A stretch of 64,000 bases of DNA, from NCBI RefSeq assembly GCF_018613805.1, contig NZ_JAGGPL010000003.1:248001-312000 (forward strand), written 5' to 3'. Position 1 is the stretch's first letter; every line of letters begins with the position of its first letter. This stretch comes from Arthrobacter sp. ISL-48. Lineage in GTDB: Bacteria > Actinomycetota > Actinomycetes > Actinomycetales > Micrococcaceae. The notes below the pieces were generated by a model that saw nothing but the letters and a program-made list of their open reading frames with translations, had not been told where the DNA came from and did no database searches. The position numbers were made by a program, and so were the translations under genes. Shown in pieces: positions 52,671 to 64,000 of this stretch.

Positions 52671-53846
52671 CTACGGCACCGGCCGCCTCCTGCTGACCGC
52701 CACCGTGAACTTCGGGTTTTGTCCCTTCACGGTGGTGGGTCCAACCAGGCTGTCCAGCGACGGAAGGTAATGCAGGTGCCGGTTGAAGACGGTCCACAGT
52801 TCACCGCCGGGAGCCAGGACCCTGGCGGCTGCCTCGAACAGCTTGATGCCCGCGCCGGCATGGACGCTGGCGCCCAAGTGGAACGGCGGGTTCAGCAGGA
52901 TCAGGTCAGCGCTTCCCGCCGGCAACGTACTCATGGCATCATCCTGCAGGACGGCGATCCGGTCCGCGAGGCCGTTTGCCCGCGCCGTAGCCAAGGCAGA
53001 CGCGACGGCGGCAGCTGACTGGTCAGTGGCTGTTACGGCCGAGCCTGGGTTGTGCCGGGCATACATGGCGGCCAGGATCCCGGTGCCGCAGCCGAGGTCG
53101 ATTGCGTGCCGCGCTGCGGGCATCTCGGCCAGGAAGGTGAGCAGGAACCGGGTTCCGATGTCCAGCCTCGGACCTGCGAAGGCGGCGCCGTGGGCGGCGA
53201 CGTCCAGGTTCAGCTCTGCGATGTGCTCGACGGCGGGTCCCGGTTCGGGAGCCGGGGATGCCTTTGCATCCCGTGCCAGGATGATGCGGGACTTCTGCCG
53301 GGCAAGCTGTGGTTGGACGGACCGGAAATGCCGCTCCAGAACCGCGTTCATCCCCAGGGACATGTGCTTAACCCGGCCGCCGGCCAGGAGCACGGCGCCC
53401 GGGGCAGCATGGCGTGCCACGGCGTCGGCGATCTCCTCGAGCTCCGCCAGCGTCCTCGGCAGTTGCAGGAGGACGGTGTCCGCATCGGACAGGAGCTCCT
53501 CCCCCAGCGGGAGCTGCGCGAATCCGCGGTCCCCACCAGCTCCGGGCAGCGACGCCCCTCCTGCCCCCGGCCCCAGGGCTTCCGCATTGTTCCGCAAGGC
53601 GCGCTCCCCCGTGATGGGATCCTGGTGGACCCGTACTCTGTGGATGCCGAGCGACCTCAGGGCTCCCAGGGTCAGGGCGCCGTAGCGGTCGCCGATCACG
53701 GCTACCTGGCTCTCCGGCGTGACGATGCCCGCGGCGGCCTCCAACAGGAGCCTGTCAGTGGCGTCCCAGGCCTGGAGGTTGGGCGCTTCCACGTCAGGGC
53801 GCCGCCGGAGTGTTCCGAAGACATCCTCAAGACTGTTCTGTGCCAA
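52671..53846 (-). CDS. rRNA guanine-N2 methyltransferase-like protein (RsmC/RlmG type)
   Basis: About 391 residues from TTG 53846 (AGGAA four bases ahead). C-terminal SAM-dependent methyltransferase: AIDLGCGTGILAAMYARHNPG, VTATDQSAAAV, and catalytic LLNPPFHLG near residue 320. The N-terminal half is a degenerate second methyltransferase-like domain (VAVIGDRYGALTLGALRSLG), the arrangement of RsmC/RlmG, which modify G in 16S or 23S rRNA. Which rRNA is not decidable. Follows the flavin monooxygenase by 38 bases on the same strand. Confidence 0.85.
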   Translation of the reverse strand: MAQNSLEDVFGTLRRRPDVEAPNLQAWDATDRLLLEAAAGIVTPESQVAVIGDRYGALTLGALRSLGIHRVRVHQDPITGERALRNNAEALGPGAGGASLPGAGGDRGFAQLPLGEELLSDADTVLLQLPRTLAELEEIADAVARHAAPGAVLLAGGRVKHMSLGMNAVLERHFRSVQPQLARQKSRIILARDAKASPAPEPGPAVEHIAELNLDVAAHGAAFAGPRLDIGTRFLLTFLAEMPAARHAIDLGCGTGILAAMYARHNPGSAVTATDQSAAAVASALATARANGLADRIAVLQDDAMSTLPAGSADLILLNPPFHLGASVHAGAGIKLFEAAARVLAPGGELWTVFNRHLHYLPSLDSLVGPTTVKGQNPKFTVAVSRRRPVP

Positions 53847-53884
53847 CGTGTTCCTGCCGCCTGTCCCTGTAGCCTGCTGTGCGC

Positions 53885-54967
53885 CTATGCCAAATTTACC
53901 GTCCCCAGCCGGGGCCGGATGCCCGGCAGCTTCAGGATGGCCGCCACGGCAGCCCTGCCTGCCCGGTTTGCGCCGATGGTGGACGACGACGGCCCGTAGC
54001 CCACAAGATGGACACGCGGCTCGGCGGCCACCTGCGTCCCGTCCATCACGATTCCGCCGCCGGGTCCCCGCAGGTGAAGCGGGGCAAGGTGTTCGAGTTC
54101 CGCACGGAAACCCGTTGCCCACAGGATCACGTCCGCTGGATGCAGGCTGCCGTCCGCGAGCCGGACGCCGTCGGGCTCTATGGACGTGAACATGGGCCGA
54201 CGGTCCAGCGCGCCGCGTTGTGCTGCCGCCCGAAGGGCGGGGGTCCAGATCAGGCCGGTCACGGCCACCACGCTTTGCGGCGGCAGTCCTTGCCGCACGC
54301 GTTCCTCGACCAGGGCCACGGCGTTGTGGCCGGCTTGGGCGTCGAATTCGGCGTCCCTCCACTCGGGCTCCCGACGGGTGAACCAACTGGTGGTGGTGAC
54401 CTGCGAGATCTCGTCCAGCAGCCCCACCGCGGAAATGCCTCCGCCCACCACGATGACGTGCTGCCCCGTAAATTCGTCAGCCGAGACATAGTCAGCCACA
54501 TGAAGCTGCCTGCCCCTGAAGGTGAATTGCCCCGGGTAGATGGGCCAGAACGGCCGGGTCCACGTTCCGGTGGCATTGATGACGGCTTTGGCCGACCAGT
54601 CCCCCTCGGAGGTGCTGACCAGCAAGCCGCCTGACGGGTCGGCATCTTCCCGCGTGACGGCGGTGACCTTGACCGGCCGCCGGACGGCCAGCCCGAGTTC
54701 CTGCTCGTAGCCGGCGAAGTAGCGGGTCAGGAATTCAGAACTCGGCTCGGCGGGGTCCACATCGGGCTTGCCGATGCCCGGAAGGTCGCTGATGCCGTTG
54801 ACGGTGGCCATCCGAAGGCTCTTCCACCGGTGCCGCCAGGCACCTCCCGGACCTTCTTCGGCGTCGAACACCCTGTACGTCAGCCCGCGGCGCCGCAGGT
54901 GGTACGCGGCGGAGAGCCCCGCCTGGCCCGCACCGACGACCACGACGTCGGTGGTTCCGTTCTCCAC
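53885..54967 (-). CDS. flavin-containing monooxygenase-like NAD(P)-binding oxidoreductase
   Basis: About 360 residues. FAD-binding VVVVGAGQAGLSAAYHLRRRG, then YRVFDAEEGPGGAWRHRWKSLRMATVNG, NADPH-binding VIVVGGGISAVGLLDE and late ILWATGFRAEL. The pattern is that of FMO-like or Baeyer-Villiger-like oxidoreductases (trkA/CzcO type). Substrate unknown. Start taken as GTG 54967 (GGAG seven bases ahead); GTG 54994 is possible. Cotranscribed with the methyltransferase downstream; divergent from the CFA-synthase-like gene. Confidence 0.85.
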   Translation of the reverse strand: MENGTTDVVVVGAGQAGLSAAYHLRRRGLTYRVFDAEEGPGGAWRHRWKSLRMATVNGISDLPGIGKPDVDPAEPSSEFLTRYFAGYEQELGLAVRRPVKVTAVTREDADPSGGLLVSTSEGDWSAKAVINATGTWTRPFWPIYPGQFTFRGRQLHVADYVSADEFTGQHVIVVGGGISAVGLLDEISQVTTTSWFTRREPEWRDAEFDAQAGHNAVALVEERVRQGLPPQSVVAVTGLIWTPALRAAAQRGALDRRPMFTSIEPDGVRLADGSLHPADVILWATGFRAELEHLAPLHLRGPGGGIVMDGTQVAAEPRVHLVGYGPSSSTIGANRAGRAAVAAILKLPGIRPRLGTVNLA

Positions 54968-55176
54968 GCGCGGTCTCCGCCCTGGATCGTTCACCTCCCC
55001 ATGATAATCGCGGTGGCCCGGGTCCCGACTGGCCGCGGCAGGCATTCGGTGCCAATCGCTGACAGCGGACGGGTCCGGTCGTAGGGTTGGCCCATGGAAT
55101 GTGTCCAAGAACCCGGTCGGCGGGAAGTGCTCCACTGCCGGGACATTGGAAAGGCGCCGGAAGGAAGGCAACAAAC

Positions 55177-56511
55177 ATGACAAAGGGAACGGGTGCGGCA
55201 TCTCATCTGGCCAAAGCGCTGGCCATCGTCCTGGGGACGGAGAAGATACCCCTCAGGCTGGTGGCGTGGGACGGTTCGGAGGCGGGGCCGCCCGACGCGC
55301 CCGTCGTTAAGTTCCGGTCCCGCCGGGCCCTGCGGCGGATCCTCTGGTCGCCCGGCCAGCTGGGCCTGAGCCGCGCCTACGTTGCCGGGGACATCGAGGC
55401 GCCGGGAGACATCTTCGCCGCCTTCAGTGCCCTGAGCTCGGCCGGGAAGTTCGCGGACCCGGGGCCGTTCAAGCCACTCACCCCGGCCGAGCTGTGGACG
55501 CTGCTCAGGACTGCCGTCCGGCTCGGAGCAATAGGTCCCAATCCAGCTCCTCCCACGGAAGAAGCACGCATCCACCGCCACGGCCTGCGCCACTCCAAGA
55601 GCCGGGACGCCGCCGCGATCTCGCACCATTACGACGTTGGCAACGACTTTTACGCCCTGGTGCTGGGACCGTCGATGGTCTACTCCTGCGCAGTCTGGAC
55701 AGACGGCCAAGAGGGCAAGGACGACGTCGTCCGCACCGGCAGCGAAGCCGGCGGCCTTCCGGCTGGTCTGGACGCCGCACAGGAAAGAAAACTGGACCTG
55801 GTCTGCCGCAAACTGGGGCTAAAGCCGGGGATGCGGGTGCTGGACGTCGGCTGCGGCTGGGGCAGTTTTGCCCTGCACGCCGCCCAGCGATACGGCGTCG
55901 AAGTGGTTGGAGTCACGCTGTCCACTGAGCAGGCGGTGCTGGCCCGCAAACGGGCTGCCGACGCCGGCCTGACGGAGAGCATCGACATCCGCATCCAGGA
56001 CTACCGCGATGTGGAAGATGGTCCGTTCGACGCCATCAGCTCCATCGGGATGTCCGAGCACGTAGGCCGTGAGCACACGCCCCATTACGTCGCGCGGCTG
56101 CACAGCCTGCTTAAGCCTGGCGGGCGCCTGCTCAACCACGCCATTTCCTGGAATGCCGGCCCTACCAGCGATGACCCGGATTCGTTCATTCCGCGTTACG
56201 TCTTTCCCGACGGCGAGATGATCAGCCTGGGCGATATGGTTACCGCGCTGGAGTCCGGCGGCCTGGAGGTCCTGGACGTCGAGGCACTGCGCAGGCACTA
56301 CGCGCTGACCCTGCGGGCGTGGGTGCGGCGGTTGGAGGACAACTGGGATGAGGCCGTTGAGCTCACCAGCCTTGCGCGTGCCCGGATCTGGCGGCTGTAC
56401 ATGGCGGCCAGCGCACTGGGTTTCGAGTCCGGCATAACGGGCGTCAACCAGGTCCTGGTACAACGACCCGGCGGTACCGAGCCGCCGCTGCGCCTGACGG
56501 ACTGGCTCTAG
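55177..56511 (+). CDS. cyclopropane-fatty-acyl-phospholipid synthase-like methyltransferase
   Basis: A 444-residue SAM-dependent enzyme of the CFA/mycolic cyclopropane synthase family, which modifies unsaturated acyl chains in membrane lipids. Features: ISHHYDVGNDFYALVLGPSMVYSCAVW, MRVLDVGCGWGSFALHAAQRYG (SAM site near residue 220), SIGMSEHVGREHTPHY, FIPRYVFPDGEM, and a C-terminal AASALGFESG. An N-terminal extension of about 140 residues matches the YwqD-type arrangement of bacterial CFAS. ATG 55177 has GAAGGAAGG upstream. Ends before the terminator at 56523. Confidence 0.9.
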   Translation: MTKGTGAASHLAKALAIVLGTEKIPLRLVAWDGSEAGPPDAPVVKFRSRRALRRILWSPGQLGLSRAYVAGDIEAPGDIFAAFSALSSAGKFADPGPFKPLTPAELWTLLRTAVRLGAIGPNPAPPTEEARIHRHGLRHSKSRDAAAISHHYDVGNDFYALVLGPSMVYSCAVWTDGQEGKDDVVRTGSEAGGLPAGLDAAQERKLDLVCRKLGLKPGMRVLDVGCGWGSFALHAAQRYGVEVVGVTLSTEQAVLARKRAADAGLTESIDIRIQDYRDVEDGPFDAISSIGMSEHVGREHTPHYVARLHSLLKPGGRLLNHAISWNAGPTSDDPDSFIPRYVFPDGEMISLGDMVTALESGGLEVLDVEALRRHYALTLRAWVRRLEDNWDEAVELTSLARARIWRLYMAASALGFESGITGVNQVLVQRPGGTEPPLRLTDWL

Positions 56512-56522
56512 GGGCAACGGCC

Positions 56523-56566
56523 ATCAACGACAAGAGCCACCCAGCCGGGTGGCTCTTGTCGTTGAT
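56523..56566. terminator. bidirectional terminator between CFA-synthase-like gene and tRNA-Ala
   Basis: Perfect 20-base arms, ATCAACGACAAGAGCCACCC and its complement, around AGCC. It starts 12 bases after the CFA-type stop and ends 14 bases before the tRNA 3' end, ending both transcripts. Confidence 0.9.
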
Positions 56567-56579
56567 ATTCGATTCCGTT

Positions 56580-56655
56580 TGGTGGAGCTGAGGGGACTCG
56601 AACCCCTGACCCCCTGCATGCCATGCAGGTGCGCTACCAGCTGCGCCACAGCCCC
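56580..56655 (-). tRNA. tRNA-Ala (GGC), CCA encoded
   Basis: Minus-strand cloverleaf: acceptor GGGGCTG/CAGCTCC, D arm GCGC...GCGC, anticodon stem CCTGC/GCAGG with loop ATGGCAT (GGC), T arm GGGGTTCGAGTCCCC, discriminator A. The encoded CCA follows (56580-56582). Second of two tandem copies; 211 bases from the other. Confidence 0.95.
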
Positions 56656-56824
56656 ATACTTTTGTTCTCCGGTAATTCCAGCCGCCGGAAGCAACCTGAT
56701 CAGCTTAATGGAGATTCGGCTGCGACGCCAATCGGGGCTGGTTGTCCCACGGCGGATTCTGCATGCTGTTCGCCGCTCCAGGGTGCTGTCACGAACCCCG
56801 GAGCGAGCGGCTCCTTCCGCCAAC

Positions 56825-56858
56825 AAAAAATCCGCCGGAATCTTTCGATTCCGGCGGA
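56825..56858 (-). terminator. Rho-independent terminator between the two tRNA-Ala genes
   Basis: Minus strand: TCCGCCGGAATC and GATTCCGGCGGA pair around a four-base loop and are followed by TTTTTT. It ends the transcript of the upstream tRNA gene, so the second must have its own promoter or read-through. Confidence 0.9.
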
Positions 56859-56866
56859 TCATCCGG

Positions 56867-56939
56867 TGGAGCTGAGGGGACTCGAACCCCTGACCCCCTG
56901 CATGCCATGCAGGTGCGCTACCAGCTGCGCCACAGCCCC
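56867..56939 (-). tRNA. tRNA-Ala (GGC), CCA not encoded
   Basis: Same 73-base cloverleaf as the copy at 56583-56655, with anticodon GGC. Directly 3' the DNA gives CCG rather than CCA, so CCA must be added after transcription. It sits 99 bases downstream of rsfS. Confidence 0.95.
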
Positions 56940-57038
56940 GGACCTTCGTTGCTCCGCGGTCCTCCCCGGGCAACTCAAATATCTTAGAACAGCAATTCCG
57001 AAAATTCCAAATCGGGCATATTCGCTGCAGGGGGTGAT

Positions 57039-57440
57039 TTACTCCGCGTCGGATGAGGCTACAGCCTTGGCTGACGCGTCGTCACCCAGCTGCAGGTCCA
57101 CCACCGGGCAGTCCTTCCATAGACGCTCCAGGGCGTAGAAAACACGGTCCTCCTCGTGCTGGACGTGAATGACGATGTCCGAGTAGTCCAGGAGTACCCA
57201 GCGCCCGCCCGAACGGCCCTCGCGGCGTACGGGGCGTAGGTCCTGCTTTGAAAGTTCCTCTTCAATGCCATCCACAATGGCGTTGACCTGGCGTTCGCTC
57301 GGTGCTGAAGCAATGAGGAAGACGTCGGCCAGCGCGAGGCGTTCGCTGACGTCCAGGGCAACGATGTCCTGGGCGATCTTGTCCGCGGCGGCCTTGGCGG
57401 CCTGGCGGGCTGTGGCGATGGATGAATCTGATGCAGTCAT
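57039..57440 (-). CDS. rsfS: ribosome silencing factor RsfS
   Basis: A 133-residue RsfS/iojap protein, binding ribosomal protein uL14 and blocking subunit joining under low nutrients. Landmarks: AADKIAQDIVALDVSERLALADVFLIASAPSERQVNAIVDGIEEEL and GRWVLLDYSDIVIHVQHEEDRVFYALERLWKDCP. Minus-strand after nadD and a membrane protein gene, the common rsfS position. GGAGTT-type site ahead of ATG. Confidence 0.95.
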   Translation of the reverse strand: MTASDSSIATARQAAKAAADKIAQDIVALDVSERLALADVFLIASAPSERQVNAIVDGIEEELSKQDLRPVRREGRSGGRWVLLDYSDIVIHVQHEEDRVFYALERLWKDCPVVDLQLGDDASAKAVASSDAE

Positions 57441-57489
57441 GGAACTCCTTGTGGTTATCTGAAAGATTTTTGGTGTTGGCTCGGCCTGA

Positions 57490-58746
57490 TCAACGCGATA
57501 GGCCGCTGATGATCAGGATGACGCCGGAAATGAGTGCGATGATGCCGAAGGCCAGGACGCCAAATTGCACGAGCCGCATGCGCTTCGCGCGGGCAAGGCC
57601 GGCAGTAGCAGCGTCCAGCGGTTCCAGTCCGTACGCGGAGCGGGCGGGGATGCGGGGAAGGTCATCAAACAGGTCTTCCGATTGACCCTCGGGCGGCACG
57701 GCTGCGGTGGGAACAACGGGCTTAGGCTGGGCGGCTGCGCGGGCAGCGGCCTCAGCGCGGGCAATGACCATGGAACGGCCCGTGGCGGCTTCTGCAGCGG
57801 GGCCGGTGGCCGAAGGCCTGGAACCCGTGGCGGGCTTGCGGCCCTTCCCGCTCGAGGGCTGGATCTTGGGCCCGGGGGTCGTGACAACAGGGACATAGGA
57901 AGTCGACGGCGGCTTCATGACCGGGCGGTCCACACCCGGCACTTGCACGAACTCCAATGGCGTGACCATGGCCAGGTTACTGGCTGTCGACGGACCGGGC
58001 CGCGGCGCGGACTCCGGCCGCGGAGCCTGCGGGGCCGCAGGTGTGACTGCTTGCTCGGCCAGCTTCTGCTTGGCCCTCGCGCGGCGGTTCAGGACAGCGG
58101 CCCGCTCTGCCAGCGCGATCTGTTCCGCGAGTATCTCCGGATCCACCGCTTCCGGATCGAGTGAGGCAATATGCTCCATCTTGGCGAGCTGGTTCTTGGC
58201 CTGCTCGGCGATCAGGGCACGCGCTGCCAACGCTTGCTCCACGCTGATGCCATCAGGGAGGCCGGAGCCTTCCGATGATGCCTCACGGCGCGTTATTCCC
58301 GACGCGGCGCCCTCTGCCTGCGCTGCCGGTGCGGGGCCGCCTTGCGCAATAGCGTCCTGCGCACTGGTGCCCTGCGCAGTGGTGTCCTGAGGACTGTTCT
58401 CTTTCTCAGGGGCTGCGGCCTGGCTTGCCGGCGGAACGACGGGGTTTGCCGATGTGACGGCCTGTTCCTTGAGCTGCTGAAGGCGCAACTGCCTGCGTGT
58501 GGGTGGTCCCCCCGCCGCGAGCTGTCCCTCTTTTTCCTCAAGGTCCTTGATGGCACGGAGCGCAGCCCGGTCCCGGGCGCGGATCTGCGACGAACGCTGC
58601 GCCTGCGTCTGTCCCGGCCCGGAGTCTGCGGGTTGTTTTGAGGCAGGCGAAACCAGGCCCGGACCTGCGGACCCGGTGGCCTGCTGCTCATCTCTAGCCT
58701 GCCGAAGTTCACGGCGGCTGCGGACGGGGGGCTGTTCCTGACTCAT
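57490..58746 (-). CDS. hypothetical protein with C-terminal membrane anchor
   Basis: A 418-residue low-complexity, mostly charged and Ala/Pro/Gln-rich protein (RSRRELRQARDEQQATG; AALRAIKDLEEKEGQL; EQAKNQLAKMEHIASLDPEAVDPEILAEQIALAERAAVLNRR), ending in a membrane helix VQFGVLAFGIIALISGVILIISG. Part looks coiled-coil. It sits between nadD and rsfS, a place where Arthrobacter relatives carry such a protein. Likely a cytoplasmic protein anchored by its tail; role unknown. ATG 58746. Confidence 0.75.
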   Translation of the reverse strand: MSQEQPPVRSRRELRQARDEQQATGSAGPGLVSPASKQPADSGPGQTQAQRSSQIRARDRAALRAIKDLEEKEGQLAAGGPPTRRQLRLQQLKEQAVTSANPVVPPASQAAAPEKENSPQDTTAQGTSAQDAIAQGGPAPAAQAEGAASGITRREASSEGSGLPDGISVEQALAARALIAEQAKNQLAKMEHIASLDPEAVDPEILAEQIALAERAAVLNRRARAKQKLAEQAVTPAAPQAPRPESAPRPGPSTASNLAMVTPLEFVQVPGVDRPVMKPPSTSYVPVVTTPGPKIQPSSGKGRKPATGSRPSATGPAAEAATGRSMVIARAEAAARAAAQPKPVVPTAAVPPEGQSEDLFDDLPRIPARSAYGLEPLDAATAGLARAKRMRLVQFGVLAFGIIALISGVILIISGLSR

Positions 58747-58753
58747 TGAGAAC

Positions 58754-59371
58754 TCATTCAGTACTGGCTGGTTCGTCTGTTTCGGTAGTTGGTGCGTCGT
58801 CGGGGGCAGCCCCTTCGGCGTACAGTCCATATTTGGCGATGTATTGAACCACACCGTCCGGTACGAGGTACCAGACCGGGTTGTTCTCTGCCACCCTTGC
58901 GCGGCAGTCCGAGGAGGAGATGGCCATAGCCGGCACCTCAAGGAGGCTGACGTCCTTTCGGCCCATGCCGTCAAGCACATGCCCGGGCCTGGTCACCCCG
59001 ACAAAATGCGCCAGAGACCACAGCTCGTCGATGTCCTTCCATGACAGGATCTGGGCCAGCGCGTCGGCGCCGGTAATGAAGAACAGATCCGCGTCCGGAC
59101 GCTGGTTCCGAAGGTCACGCAAAGTATCAATGGTATACGTTGGACCGGGACGGTCCACATCCACCCGGCTCACCGTGAAGCGGGGGTTGGACGCCGTGGC
59201 AATCACCGTCATCAGATACCGGTGCTCAGGCTCGCTGACGTGCTTATGCGTTTTTTGCCATGGTTGCCCCGTGGGGACAAAGACCACTTCGTCCAGGCCG
59301 AACTTGGCGGCCACTTCACTGGCCGCAACCAGGTGGCCGTGATGGATCGGATCAAAAGTCCCACCCATCAC
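58754..59371 (-). CDS. nadD: nicotinate-nucleotide adenylyltransferase NadD
   Basis: A 205-residue nucleotidyltransferase making NaAD in NAD synthesis. Motif [16 protein letters not shown] (HxGH) near the N-terminus, [20 protein letters not shown], and the C-terminal ISSSDCRAR (ISSTxxR). Start taken at GTG 59371 directly before the ATG; the usual extra residues upstream (RLRLG) have no start codon in frame, so the true start may differ. Same-strand run with proA upstream and rsfS downstream. Confidence 0.93.
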   Translation of the reverse strand: MMGGTFDPIHHGHLVAASEVAAKFGLDEVVFVPTGQPWQKTHKHVSEPEHRYLMTVIATASNPRFTVSRVDVDRPGPTYTIDTLRDLRNQRPDADLFFITGADALAQILSWKDIDELWSLAHFVGVTRPGHVLDGMGRKDVSLLEVPAMAISSSDCRARVAENNPVWYLVPDGVVQYIAKYGLYAEGAAPDDAPTTETDEPASTE

Positions 59372-59423
59372 GCCCAGCCGCAGCCGGCCCTGGGCACCGC
59401 TGTGGTGCAGAATGCGGGAAATG

Positions 59424-59663
59424 TTAGTGGCCCTGCCCGTGATCGTGCTTGTTGGGGTGCTGGCGGTGCGGGTCGGCGTGCTCGTCCGTGGCTGAGTGGC
59501 GGTTGCCCACGTTGGAGTAGGACCAGGTGATGAACATCAGGACCAGCAGGATAGCGAAAATGGATACCCCAAAGACCCACGGCGCGGCCCACAGCGGAGC
59601 GAGTTCCTCATGTTCTGCTTCGCCTGCGGCGACAATGGACGTGGCGATCTGCTGGAGCAGCAT
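59424..59663 (-). CDS. small membrane protein with His-rich tail, 79 aa
   Basis: One membrane helix ([21 protein letters not shown]) follows an acidic N-terminus; the C-terminus is His-rich ([20 protein letters not shown]), which might bind metal. GGGGAG lies ahead of the ATG. In Arthrobacter such genes sit between proA and nadD. Function unknown. Confidence 0.75.
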   Translation of the reverse strand: MLLQQIATSIVAAGEAEHEELAPLWAAPWVFGVSIFAILLVLMFITWSYSNVGNRHSATDEHADPHRQHPNKHDHGQGH

Positions 59664-59691
59664 TTTCTCCCCTAGGGCTCAAAAGGATATG

Positions 59692-59711
59692 ACGGCGGAT
59701 CATCCCGCCGT
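59692..59711 (-). terminator. small hairpin after proA
   Basis: ACGGCGG and CCGCCGT pair with a 6-base loop, 30 bases after the proA stop (59742) on the minus strand, followed by a short CTTTT run. A modest terminator. Confidence 0.55.
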
Positions 59712-59741
59712 TCCGGACTTCTGTTCTATGTTACCGCGCCG

Positions 59742-61127
59742 CTACCCGCGGACCTGGCCCTCACCCTGCACGATCCACTTGGTGGTAGTGAGCTCAGTCA
59801 GCCCCATCGGGCCCCGGGCATGCAGCTTCTGGGTGGAGATTCCCACCTCGGCGCCCAGGCCCAGCTCGCCGCCGTCAGTGAAGCGCGTGGAGGCGTTAAC
59901 GATGACCGCCGCGGAATCCACCTCGGCGATGAAACGCTCGGCATTCGACAGGTCATTGGTGAGGATGGCCTCGGTATGCCCGGTGGACCAGGTGCGGATG
60001 TGCTGGACGGCCTCGTCGAGGCTGTCCACCATGGCCACCGCCAGGTCCAGATCCATGTACTCGGTGCCCCAGTCCTCGTCAGTCGCAGGCTCGGACGGAA
60101 TGGAAGAGGGCAGGGAGGCCCTGATCCGGTCGTCGGCGTGCAGGGTAACGCCGGCGTCGCGCAGGGCCGCGGCCACGGCAGGCAGCACGGTGGACCGCGA
60201 GTGGATCAGCAGGGTCTCCACGGTGTTGCAGACGCTGGGGCGCTGGGTCTTGGCGTTCAGCAGGATCTCCACCGCCATCTCCTCGCTGGCAGATTCGTCG
60301 ATGAAAATATGGACGTTTCCCTCGCCTGTCTCGATGACGGGAACGGCGGAGTTGTTGACCACTGTCTGGATGAGTTCACGTCCGCCGCGGGGAATCAGGA
60401 CGTCCACACGTCCGCGGGCACGCATCAGGGCGGTGGCGCCTTCGCGGCCGTACTGGTCCACCGTCTGCACGGCGTCCGACGGGAGCCCGACAGAATCCAA
60501 CGCTTCGCGAAGCACATGGACCAGGGCTTCATTGGTTGCGGCCGCGGCAGAACCTCCGCGAAGGATGACGGCGTTCCCGCTCTTGAGGGCCAGGCCGGCG
60601 ATGTCCACAGTCACGTTGGGACGGGCTTCGTAGATAGCGGCCACCACGCCCATGGGCACGTTCACCTGGCGCAGCCGCAGGCCGTTGGGGAGCGTCTGGC
60701 CGCGGACCACGTTGCCCACGGGGTCGGGCAGGTTGGCCAGGCTGTCAAGGGCAGTCACAAGTCCGGCGATGCGGCTTTCGGTCAAGGTGAGCCGGTCAAG
60801 CAAGGCCACAGACGTGCCATTGGCCTTGCCGGCAGCAATGTCCTTGGCATTCGCCGCCAGGATGAGGCTCTTCCGCTCCAGCAACGCGGCGCCGATGGCG
60901 CGGAGGCCGCGGTCCTTCCAGGCACGGTTGGCCCTCGCCATCCGGCGGCCGGCGTGCCGGGAGCGGTCAGCGATGGCGTGGACGGCAGCCTCGACGTCAC
61001 CGGCTGAGAGCTGCACTGCTGATTCCGGAACGTTTGACTCCGGGGTGGCGCCTGTCTCCGGAGAAGCAGGAACAGCAGTGGTGTCCCCGGAAATCGCAGC
61101 GGTGTTGTGGGTCAGTGCCTCAGTCAT
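59742..61127 (-). CDS. proA: glutamate-5-semialdehyde dehydrogenase ProA
   Basis: A 461-residue ProA (gamma-glutamyl phosphate reductase), second step of proline synthesis. Landmarks: VPMGVVAAIYEARPNVTVDIAGLALKSGNAVILRGG, DVLIPRGGRELI, QRPSVCNTVETLLIHS (catalytic Cys), and GPMGLTELTTTKWIVQGEGQ at the end. An N-terminal extension of about 40 residues is Thr/Pro-rich and unlike ProA of most species. 27 bases after proB. Confidence 0.96.
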   Translation of the reverse strand: MTEALTHNTAAISGDTTAVPASPETGATPESNVPESAVQLSAGDVEAAVHAIADRSRHAGRRMARANRAWKDRGLRAIGAALLERKSLILAANAKDIAAGKANGTSVALLDRLTLTESRIAGLVTALDSLANLPDPVGNVVRGQTLPNGLRLRQVNVPMGVVAAIYEARPNVTVDIAGLALKSGNAVILRGGSAAAATNEALVHVLREALDSVGLPSDAVQTVDQYGREGATALMRARGRVDVLIPRGGRELIQTVVNNSAVPVIETGEGNVHIFIDESASEEMAVEILLNAKTQRPSVCNTVETLLIHSRSTVLPAVAAALRDAGVTLHADDRIRASLPSSIPSEPATDEDWGTEYMDLDLAVAMVDSLDEAVQHIRTWSTGHTEAILTNDLSNAERFIAEVDSAAVIVNASTRFTDGGELGLGAEVGISTQKLHARGPMGLTELTTTKWIVQGEGQVRG

Positions 61128-61153
61128 GATCCAAGTTTAGGCGAGAAGGGGGC

Positions 61154-63944
<2,791 letters not shown>

Positions 63945-63955
63945 TTAAAAGAACA

Positions 63956-63983
63956 GTGGAGCGGACCACATGGCCCGCTCCAC
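63956..63983 (-). terminator. terminator-like hairpin upstream of obg
   Basis: GTGGAGCGG and CCGCTCCAC pair around a 10-base loop; on the minus strand a TTCTTTT follows. Ends the transcript of the gene beyond the right window edge (rpmA is the usual neighbour, unseen here). Confidence 0.75.
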
Positions 63984-64000
63984 CGCTTCAGAACTATTGG

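Noticed and set aside
52800..54000. Plus-strand open frames over the methyltransferase and monooxygenase genes
   Set aside because: Shadows of two well-supported minus-strand genes.

Overview
The window is high-GC DNA of an Arthrobacter-like member of the Micrococcaceae (Actinomycetota). Supporting signs are a mycoredoxin, an error-prone DnaE2 under a TCGAA-type SOS box, a DUF222/HNH protein, ydaO-type c-di-AMP riboswitches ahead of cell-wall genes, a class Ib nrdHIEF cluster, and many GTG/TTG starts. It reads as chromosome: housekeeping operons at both ends, stress and accessory genes between.

Layout. 1-4.6 kb: start of thrS, then dnaE2 with a DUF6504 partner under a SOS box. 4.6-22.7 kb: small single genes, mostly repair, stress and hydrolase functions (chorismate mutase, VOC, SRAP peptidase, mycoredoxin, lipoate-ligase-like protein, thioesterase, a frameshifted Nudix gene, DUF1918, phosphoesterase, SDR, a DksA-like/AlkD-like/DUF1810 operon, a secreted transglycosylase, an Imm-5-like protein, DJ-1, HAD, GNAT, DUF222-HNH, dienelactone hydrolase, MBL hydrolase). 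22.7-29.8 kb: a cell-envelope block with two c-di-AMP riboswitches, each about 80 bp downstream of the same GTnAC-N6-GTGAC direct repeat. One precedes a LysM/NlpC-P60 hydrolase, the other a Pro/Thr-rich membrane protein with no catalytic domain. 29.9-33.9 kb: nrdHIEF.

34.6-40.3 kb: an accessory island between two same-strand ~80-bp repeats. It holds recombinase and IS30 remnants, a flavodoxin-fold oxidoreductase, and several immunity-like or uncharacterised proteins (TPR-type, DUF4304, DUF695-like, two-cysteine protein) with no toxin beside them. 40.5-44 kb: PP2C phosphatase, LysR regulator, DUF2004. 44-47.7 kb: metF-metE with a long structured leader and a palindromic operator. 48-52.6 kb: a sugar ABC importer (binding protein, two permeases, no ATPase) behind a ROK regulator. 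52.7-56.5 kb: rRNA-type methyltransferase, flavin monooxygenase, and a cyclopropane-fatty-acid-synthase-like enzyme. 56.6-63.9 kb: minus-strand housekeeping run obg-proB-proA-nadD-rsfS plus two tRNA-Ala(GGC) genes.

The most unusual signals are the paired riboswitch plus direct-repeat control of two envelope genes, the repeat-bounded island of orphan immunity-like genes, and the metF leader. A two-base deletion breaks a Nudix gene, and a DNA-alkylation-repair homologue lacks its C-terminus.
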